DNA from: a bacterium | GTDB taxonomy: Bacteria > Patescibacteriota > Minisyncoccia > UBA6257 > GWB1-50-10 | Reading direction: 5' to 3' | DNA: 19,078 nucleotides | Assembly: GCA_021813265.1 (NCBI GenBank) | Contig: JAKALF010000010.1 | Coordinates: 1-19,078 of the forward strand | Shown: positions 14,901 through 19,078 of the stretch, in pieces | Layout: the number at the start of each line of letters is the position of its first letter | Position numbering within the stretch: position 1 is the stretch's first letter | The notes under the pieces: model-generated | Told to the model about the DNA's origin: nothing | Database searches by the model: none | Seen by the model: only the letters and a program-made list of their open reading frames with translations | Position numbers and translations under genes: made by a program

Positions 14901-16215
14901 CGACTCCCTTGAATATCTTCGTTATCTTCGTATTTATTTCTTGAGAAGAGAAGTCGGATTTTAGACCGCCAAAGTCCGCGCGCACTCCATAGGTATATAT
15001 TTTTCCCGCGGGAACGGAATCACGTCCTTCGATGATATAATCCGGATTTCCTCCGTTTTGTTTCAGAAACACGTATGGCGTTTTGGTGCTTGCGTTAAGA
15101 ACCCCGGTGCCTTCTCTGCGATGCAATTCATAGTCCGCGGACGATTGTATGAACGTGTCCTTAAAGGAGATTTCAACTGCCGCGTCCGTTCCGTTCGTAT
15201 AGTAGAGACGGGCTCCGAATCCTTGAGGCGCGCTTGCGACAACTGTTTTCCCTATATTGGAAGGAGCCGAACATCCTCCCGAATTAGAGCAGGCAAGTAT
15301 ATAGTATTGATAGGTTTGATTGGATTCCGGATTAGTATCAATATATGATCGTTTACTGCTCGTTTCTTGGGATATTTTTGTAAAGGGATTGGTTGAGGTC
15401 GCGCGGTATATATTGAAATAATCAACACCGTAGGTATTATTCTGCGTCCAAGAAAGATTGATAGGACTGGGATTATTGGGAGAATACGCATATGACGAGG
15501 AAAGATTGGTTGGCATCGCGGGAACAATGATTTCAGGCGTGTAGGCGGAATATACTTTCGCGCTGCATCCAAAATCGCTTTCAAACGCTCTCATCCTATA
15601 CTTATACGCCTTCCCCGGATCAAGATATGATCCATTATTGTTATCAACAAAAAAGTCTCTACCATTCAGAAGAGCGATTACGCTTATATATGTCCCGCTC
15701 GATTCCGCTCTCTCTATCTCATATCTCCCATATTGCGAAAATTGTCCTATACTCCACGCGAGTCTCACCATCTTTCCGGAATCTTGACCCATAGCGGACA
15801 CGTTCAATGGAACATTGGGGGTTGTAAGACTGCTTGTTTTTAGGGAATCAGGAGTCGAATACGCCCAACTCGAAAGACCGCTGCCCGAGACGGTTCGTAT
15901 TCGGTAACGGTAGTCTGTGTTGGGGGTGAGATCAATGTCTTCGTATGACAGTCCGGTTGTCGTGGCAACTAATCTTCCCAACCCTCCAAAAAAACTGGGG
16001 GATGAGGTAGCGCGGATCTCGTAATAGTCTAGAGTTCCCAAGGCGGCGTTCCAGTTTACATCAATGGAACACGCGGATCGAACGCCTATGGTAACGTTGG
16101 AGGGAGGATTCACGGTATCTTTGGGAGCAAGAGCTGATAACGCGAATTGGGGAACAAAACTCAAAGATCCTAAAAATACAAGTATGAGGAAAACGTAGAA
16201 AAATTCTTTCTTCAT
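11995..16215 (-). CDS. Giant secreted fibronectin type III protein, candidate pilus-associated adhesin (1406 aa)
   Basis: The ATG at 16215 gives a clear signal peptide: MKKEFFYVFLILVFLGSLSF, ending near ALSALA (residue 30). Four FN3-like domains span about 36-430 (for example PPSNVTIGV and VPLNVSAM starts, with Y-x-Y-x-I/V/M-x-A pre-terminal strands). Four GxAW...GW(I/L/V)SF-type repeats lie at about 436-645. A linker with Ig/PKD-like beta strands covers 660-760. More FN3-like modules lie at about 755-1000, and one is clear at 1038-1135. A Cys-containing InlB-type repeat is at about 1140-1220 (GFVFDSWSG). A helical insert (1222-1299) precedes a half FN3 (1300-1341) and a Cys-rich tail. There is no C-terminal anchor or sortase motif. 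It heads the minor-pilin operon, with a pilin gene starting at its stop. It probably binds surfaces or a host cell; the tip-adhesin role is inferred. Confidence 0.85.
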   Translation of the reverse strand: MKKEFFYVFLILVFLGSLSFVPQFALSALAPKDTVNPPSNVTIGVRSACSIDVNWNAALGTLDYYEIRATSSPSFFGGLGRLVATTTGLSYEDIDLTPNTDYRYRIRTVSGSGLSSWAYSTPDSLKTSSLTTPNVPLNVSAMGQDSGKMVRLAWSIGQFSQYGRYEIERAESSGTYISVIALLNGRDFFVDNNNGSYLDPGKAYKYRMRAFESDFGCSAKVYSAYTPEIIVPAMPTNLSSSYAYSPNNPSPINLSWTQNNTYGVDYFNIYRATSTNPFTKISQETSSKRSYIDTNPESNQTYQYYILACSNSGGCSAPSNIGKTVVASAPQGFGARLYYTNGTDAAVEISFKDTFIQSSADYELHRREGTGVLNASTKTPYVFLKQNGGNPDYIIEGRDSVPAGKIYTYGVRADFGGLKSDFSSQEINTKITKIFKGVAWSAYDDVGVGWMVFNSDTETLPPSIPKFSVQVDDTGLFSGVAWASLDSAKNNGWGWLSFNKADLEGCPDYSTNLCEARLMSDGSVRGWARFISPQYGTGESAFSGWVSLNSVKIDGTSRAAFSGSKEMALEYLNKKIEEAPKSYILGGIWDKVKDTGRYLAEMANIYITNAASGVTYGVTYDSQNGKLTGQAWGSDVVGWISFKEVTCKSCDSTGFGINPQGPVTAAYFEHKPFFATKDADWYVGTPSTVMSVLGSDVPGGNDTLGSISPKNTTANEQTIYSAPSETKTVRVLAKDKTNNNVSYAETNVVEPYAFSCYSGLGGNSMNLSWKARFSDPGYTSYAPHSLTLYGGVQNPPIDQLCNAETGSPGSGSCVDNSVTADIPYFYKLKAVYTAPKPFTYETSVGPCVATKNEPASDAPSRTHVYANSDQKIYINWKDNATTTKPYHFEIQRVKLTPQKSAGFGIGWVSANTISLQWMNITSSTPYRNYYERSTSSDALLRFGPGDGSMFRSSIDGSSDPNTTTPVSYTLNDSTVSESTTYYYRVQACSSINNGDISKFYTPTQDIVKGNVKKPSPVCGKYTSTTDSGTVVATTTPPKAPTNLVAQAVSESEIQLQWKNNSEKNNGFVIYQNGNPLSPELPSNNNLQTMNYTVSGLSSNTTYTFIVKAFYDVPSQYGGGRVYSFPSNSSSDTTYAIVNTAVTPQQSGEIEYDTKAICPTTCRQTYAYGTGQQTISVTLKALPKSGFVFDSWSGVSCVQATCTFTITRGSGDINAGATFIKSQAGFLNRALANIFDSVSGAWKDMRVIGDTLESFWGKTKAYINSASQKAESTLARFVSQHTDVALGQSTLDEYFKKFERSVYAPVYVDENLEPDTVYAYRVRAVFQDHKSAWDNLGAIKTLRNVAGETPEKRAVCMRNSYCDFTITGFKSLFDSSLTPTEESSLEQCSSNAMCRDVGRAGQIYKEQ
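12004..12009 (-). promoter_or_regulatory. Weak possible -10 box for pilin 11578-11994 (TATAAA)
   Basis: TATAAA (5 of 6) on the minus strand ends 9 nt before the ATG at 11994, inside the last codons of the FN3 gene. It is in the expected position, but the direct stop-start coupling already explains expression. Confidence 0.25.
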
Positions 16216-16222
16216 CTCTTTT

Positions 16223-16228
16223 ATTATA
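16223..16228 (-). promoter_or_regulatory. Extended -10 box for the FN3/minor-pilin operon (TGcTATAAT, 7 nt before ATG)
   Basis: A perfect TATAAT with TG plus one base upstream ends 7 nt before the ATG at 16215. It lies downstream of the terminator at 16291-16324, as expected for the first promoter of a new unit. It fixes the start at 16215 rather than the upstream in-frame ATG at 16335. Confidence 0.7.
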
Positions 16229-16290
16229 GCAGATTTACTCCCAATGAAATTCTTTTGAGCTAACGTATGCGCTTTTTTATGAAGCATATA

Positions 16291-16324
16291 AAAACAATCC
16301 CCCAGAAATCTGGAGGATTGTTTT
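16291..16324 (-). terminator. Rho-independent terminator after the tail-fibre-like gene (possibly bidirectional)
   Basis: AAAACAATCC-c-CCAG, loop AAAT, CTGG-a-GGATTGTTTT: a 14-bp stem with one C/A mismatch and a 4-nt loop. It is flanked by A and T runs, so it can act in both directions. It lies 17 nt past the stop of the gene ending at 16342 and upstream of the next promoter. The region 16229-16290 between promoter and hairpin shows nothing else. Confidence 0.88.
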
Positions 16325-16341
16325 TGAAATTTCAAATATTT

Positions 16342-18147
16342 CTATCTCAAAACTTGTGTTGTATAGGTTTCATATAGTTCTCCTGATTGCGTATCATTAT
16401 ACATGAATTTTGCGGAATTAGTTGGTTTTGCCCCTTGGTTTGAGTAGCTTGGATCAAAATACATGCCCTGACCCAGAACATCTACATATGCGCAATATCC
16501 CTCCTTATAGTAAGGGGTTAGTCCATTTGGTTCTATATAAACTCTTACTTTACTTCCATTTTGTCCAGTTCTTGAAAGCCAACCATAACACGATTCCCCA
16601 TAATTTCCTGCTCCGCTTGCAATTTCCCATCTTGCCGTAGCTGGAGGCCATCCACAGTTTTTAGGAGGAATTAAATCTCCTACCGATGCTCCAATTGAAA
16701 AATCATTGTCAAATATGCAAGCGAGTCTATAAGAGGTCGCACCTATCGCGCCAGCATATGACGAACAACTACTTGCCGTCCAAGAATCTGGCACTGGCGT
16801 TGTACTCATTACGTTTCCTGTTTCAAATACACACGCTTTTCTCATTACTGCGCTTGTCAGTAAAAGCTTTCCATGTGGATCTGTCGTCAAAAACTTGGTC
16901 TGATCATTGTTTGCAAGCGATGAAATTACCACCGATCCATTACTTTTAAAAATAACCGAATTCGTCCCATTATTGGCCGCACCATACCAAAAACGAAGAT
17001 CCTGGGTTCCAATATCATTATATATCCCCCACCAATTTCCACTTCCACCGCTTTGTAAATCCAACTCAGCGTTCCCTACAATGTTTGAAAGAAAAGCTTT
17101 TCTTGCAAATAATGACCCCCCTGGAGTGTTTGTTGCTGCAAATTTATCGATTCGTGGTATTAAGAAACAAGGGTTAGTATTAGCATCGCATGGTTTACTT
17201 TTATCAGTGTATGATGCCCCAACATAAAAATTATATTTGTCACTGGTGCCTGGAATTACATAGACACTTGAGGAACAGTCACCGGATGAAAATGTTGAAC
17301 TATCACAGGGCATTCTATTATCAACATATTTAGTGTCGCCTTTAATCACCCACCAGTCTGTTGGGGGATTGAATTTTTCATCACCATTCCATGGATGACT
17401 TCCTAAATTAATACTTAGAGATCCTCTATTTTCATATTGTGTTTGAGATCCTGAGCTCCCAGAAATGGTAACATTTCCAGAAACATCTAGGTTCACCATT
17501 CCACCGTTTCCCACCTTTACTGATCCTGATTTTGTCCCTGATTTCAAATAAATATCGCCATTGCCTTGTATATCAAAAATCCCCTGAGGATTGTCCGTCC
17601 CTACACCAACCGGCGAGAGAGTATATAACGCTCCTGAACTTGTAACAGACCATTGTCCTCCACTACTACCACCAGACCCTATGACCTTCCACCCCGATGG
17701 GTCTTTAAGATAGACGTTTTTGTCGCTGTATGTAATCGTTCCTTCGATTGCGCTAGTCAAACTCGAAGTCGCGACGTTTGGGAGAACTACTCCTTGGGTA
17801 TTTAGAAATAATGCCCCTTCTGTATTCAATATTCGTGTCTGATTTAATATGCCTCCCACTGTTATTAACGGGAAAAATATGTTTTGAGATGCTCCCAATG
17901 AATTAACACCCGATATTGCGTTTGAATATCCAAGTTCCAATGCTCTATTACTACCTAAAGGTTGTATGAGTCGTAAAAGTCCTGTTTTTGTTTGAGTGTT
18001 TAAACTCGTATCCAATGGAAGTTCCGGAGCTGGAGCGGTTATTGAAAATGGCTGTGACGGACTCTTCCAAACAGCCGCACCTAACGCAACGTTTGCTAAA
18101 AGCAAAAGAATTGTTGCCCCTAGAAAAATATACGTAGATTTCCTCAT
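16342..18147 (-). CDS. Membrane-anchored tail-fibre-like surface protein (601 aa)
   Basis: An N-terminal hydrophobic helix (about 6-26, IFLGATILLLLANVALGAAV) serves as anchor or signal. Then come short beta repeats of phage tail-fibre style: SAIEGTITYSDKNVYLKDPSGWKVIG (133-157, broken here as SAIEGTITYSDKN and VYLKDPSGWKVIG), SGALYTLSPVGVGTDNPQ (171-188) and NIVGNAELDLQSGGSGNWWG. GTxNP-type motifs of this kind occur in many predicted surface fibres of CPR genomes. The last 165 residues form a separate Cys-rich domain (C439, C461, C477, C498, C520, C552). No S74 chaperone or enzyme motif is seen. Compared with the pilus genes it has visibly fewer CGC/GCG triplets, suggesting separate origin or fast change. 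It has its own promoter and terminator. Function is unknown; adhesion or trimeric fibre formation is a guess. Confidence 0.7.
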   Translation of the reverse strand: MRKSTYIFLGATILLLLANVALGAAVWKSPSQPFSITAPAPELPLDTSLNTQTKTGLLRLIQPLGSNRALELGYSNAISGVNSLGASQNIFFPLITVGGILNQTRILNTEGALFLNTQGVVLPNVATSSLTSAIEGTITYSDKNVYLKDPSGWKVIGSGGSSGGQWSVTSSGALYTLSPVGVGTDNPQGIFDIQGNGDIYLKSGTKSGSVKVGNGGMVNLDVSGNVTISGSSGSQTQYENRGSLSINLGSHPWNGDEKFNPPTDWWVIKGDTKYVDNRMPCDSSTFSSGDCSSSVYVIPGTSDKYNFYVGASYTDKSKPCDANTNPCFLIPRIDKFAATNTPGGSLFARKAFLSNIVGNAELDLQSGGSGNWWGIYNDIGTQDLRFWYGAANNGTNSVIFKSNGSVVISSLANNDQTKFLTTDPHGKLLLTSAVMRKACVFETGNVMSTTPVPDSWTASSCSSYAGAIGATSYRLACIFDNDFSIGASVGDLIPPKNCGWPPATARWEIASGAGNYGESCYGWLSRTGQNGSKVRVYIEPNGLTPYYKEGYCAYVDVLGQGMYFDPSYSNQGAKPTNSAKFMYNDTQSGELYETYTTQVLR

Positions 18148-18154
18148 TACTGTT

Positions 18155-18160
18155 ATTATA
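18155..18160 (-). promoter_or_regulatory. Extended -10 box for the tail-fibre-like gene (TGgTATAAT, 7 nt before ATG)
   Basis: A perfect TATAAT with TG plus one base upstream ends 7 nt before the ATG at 18147. No Shine-Dalgarno sequence lies in the spacer aacagta. No convincing -35 box is seen upstream. Confidence 0.65.
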
Positions 18161-18179
18161 CCATACCCGTTTTCTGAAA

Positions 18180-18195
18180 TAGCTGTGCATAGCTA
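18180..18195. repeat. Short inverted repeat upstream of the tail-fibre-like gene promoter
   Basis: TAGCT at 18180-18184 and AGCTA at 18191-18195 are inverted around a 6-nt centre. The repeat lies about 20-35 bases upstream of the -10 box at 18155-18160, where an operator or activator site would be. The arms are short and chance is possible. The rest of 18196-18257 is AT-rich with no clear signal. Confidence 0.3.
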
Positions 18196-18257
18196 AAAAC
18201 TTGCTCTATTCCGTATTTTATTAGATTATATATTCAGATATTTAATTTAATAAATTC

Positions 18258-18262
18258 GGAGG
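18258..18262 (+). promoter_or_regulatory. Strong Shine-Dalgarno site (GGAGG)
   Basis: GGAGG lies 5 nt before the ATG at 18268. It is the only canonical, well-spaced ribosome binding site in the window. No TATAAT box sits close to this ATG; weak TATATT-like sequences lie about 35-45 bases upstream. Confidence 0.8.
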
Positions 18263-18267
18263 TTACA

Positions 18268-19078
18268 ATGAAACTTTTGTTTTTCGTTTTGTTTCTCTCC
18301 GTAATGCTCTACGGACAAATATCCACCAAGGATACGGTGGATGGATTTTACGTAAAAAGCGTTACGGGACCCGTCACTAAATTTGATTTCTCAATTTGTG
18401 ACACGATTGCTTCAGAGGGCTTTCGCTCATTATCACTCCATTATGCCATCTCTGATACCATCGGGAAAATAGTTCTTGAAAAAAAATTAGGCAGGGTTTT
18501 TCCTATAACTTTTTTGGGAGTTGATACATATCTGAAGTTTCCTAATTATACAGATGGCGGGATTCTATTATCTGTTTCGCATGGGGACACCATTCAATAT
18601 TACCGACCATTTACATCCAGTGTCCATTATTGGGATGCTGTATCTATTGATCCTTATCCAAAGACCGCTCTCCAATATTTTGATAAAATTCAAATGACAT
18701 TACGCTTCTATACTTTTCCAGGAGAAGCTTGGCTTTTAATTGATAATTTGGTGCGTTGGGTTGAAACATGGTTTTCCGAATCTCTTGACAGATTTGGAGA
18801 TACTTCTACCTTTATCCCCTCAAAAACCTTTCTCACCATGAACAGAACCTCCCCCGTTGACTCCGTTCTCGTAAGGAATGATGGAAATAGCTCTCTCACT
18901 ATTTCCAAGATCAAAGTGTCCGAACCCTATTTTACCGTTTCTTCTCGGGGTCCCAATGATCGGAATGACACCTTGAACATCAAAAACGGAGAAGGTCGAT
19001 ATTTTTGGGTAACGTTTGATTATAAGAACGCACCCCAACAGATCATAAACGCAAATCTTATAATCTACAGTTATTCTA
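18268..19078 (+). CDS. Secreted Ig-like (choice-of-anchor D type) protein, 5' part (runs off window)
   Basis: An open frame of at least 270 residues continues past the right edge. It starts at the ATG after GGAGG with a signal peptide, MKLLFFVLFLSVMLYGQIS, likely cleaved after YG. Residues 20-185 are beta-rich and unrecognised. Residues about 185-268 look like an ASPM/SPD-2/Hydin-type Ig domain: KTFLTMNRTSPVDSVLVRND, then SSLTISKIKVSEPYFTVSS and RYFWVTFDYKNAP. Such domains are common in secreted Bacteroidota and Ignavibacteria proteins, often ahead of a sorting domain; the C-terminus is not available here. It is divergent from the tail-fibre-like gene. Start signals and style differ from all other genes here, so transfer or a contig join is possible. 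Function is not known. Confidence 0.75.
   Translation, partial: MKLLFFVLFLSVMLYGQISTKDTVDGFYVKSVTGPVTKFDFSICDTIASEGFRSLSLHYAISDTIGKIVLEKKLGRVFPITFLGVDTYLKFPNYTDGGILLSVSHGDTIQYYRPFTSSVHYWDAVSIDPYPKTALQYFDKIQMTLRFYTFPGEAWLLIDNLVRWVETWFSESLDRFGDTSTFIPSKTFLTMNRTSPVDSVLVRNDGNSSLTISKIKVSEPYFTVSSRGPNDRNDTLNIKNGEGRYFWVTFDYKNAPQQIINANLIIYSYS

Noticed and set aside
16216..16335. 40-residue N-terminal extension of the FN3 protein from the ATG at 16335
   Set aside because: It would cross the hairpin terminator and the TATAAT box and put a non-signal sequence before an evident signal peptide. The start at 16215 is better supported.

Overview
This window is most likely from a Candidate Phyla Radiation bacterium (Patescibacteria, probably a Parcubacteria-type lineage). 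That placement is inferred from gene content and was not computed. It rests on a compact complete type IV pilus locus with no secretin gene, very tight packing, small actin-like PilM with short PilN and PilO, and a giant fibronectin-type protein carrying GxAW...GW(I/L/V)SF repeats of the kind I associate with this group. No rRNA, tRNA, CRISPR array or transposase was seen.

Layout. Almost everything is on the minus strand, so it reads right to left. 18147-16342 is a membrane-anchored, tail-fibre-like surface protein with its own promoter, followed by a hairpin terminator at 16291-16324. 16215-9432 is the surface and minor-pilin block: a 1406-residue secreted multi-domain adhesin, a pilin-like protein, then GspH/FimT-, PilV-, PilW- and PilX-like minor pilins. 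comF (8728-9435) is the only complete plus-strand gene. It is divergent from pilM, and its stop codon overlaps that of the PilX-like gene. 8669-4421 is pilM-pilN-pilO-(96-residue PilP-like gene)-pilB in tight coupling. pilT, pilC and a major-type pilin follow, each with its own promoter. A second major-type pilin is coupled to the prepilin peptidase pilD (ends at 159). Positions 117-1 carry the start of what looks like ligA, cut by the window edge.

How it fits together. PilD processes the pilins. PilB and PilT power extension and retraction through the PilC platform, and PilM/N/O and the small membrane protein form the inner-membrane alignment complex. The minor pilins probably prime and cap the fibre, and the large FN3 protein is a candidate tip adhesin comparable in genomic position to PilY1. 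comF inside the locus suggests the pilus serves DNA uptake.

Two themes stand out. First, nearly every transcription-unit head has a TATAAT-like -10 box ending only 6-9 nt before the ATG and no Shine-Dalgarno sequence, while the other genes start 0-4 nt from the preceding stop codon. This suggests leaderless transcription plus translational coupling. Second, the partial plus-strand gene at 18268-19078 breaks this pattern with a strong GGAGG ribosome binding site and a secreted Ig-like protein style typical of the Bacteroidota/Ignavibacteria side, so it is either transferred or a chimeric join.
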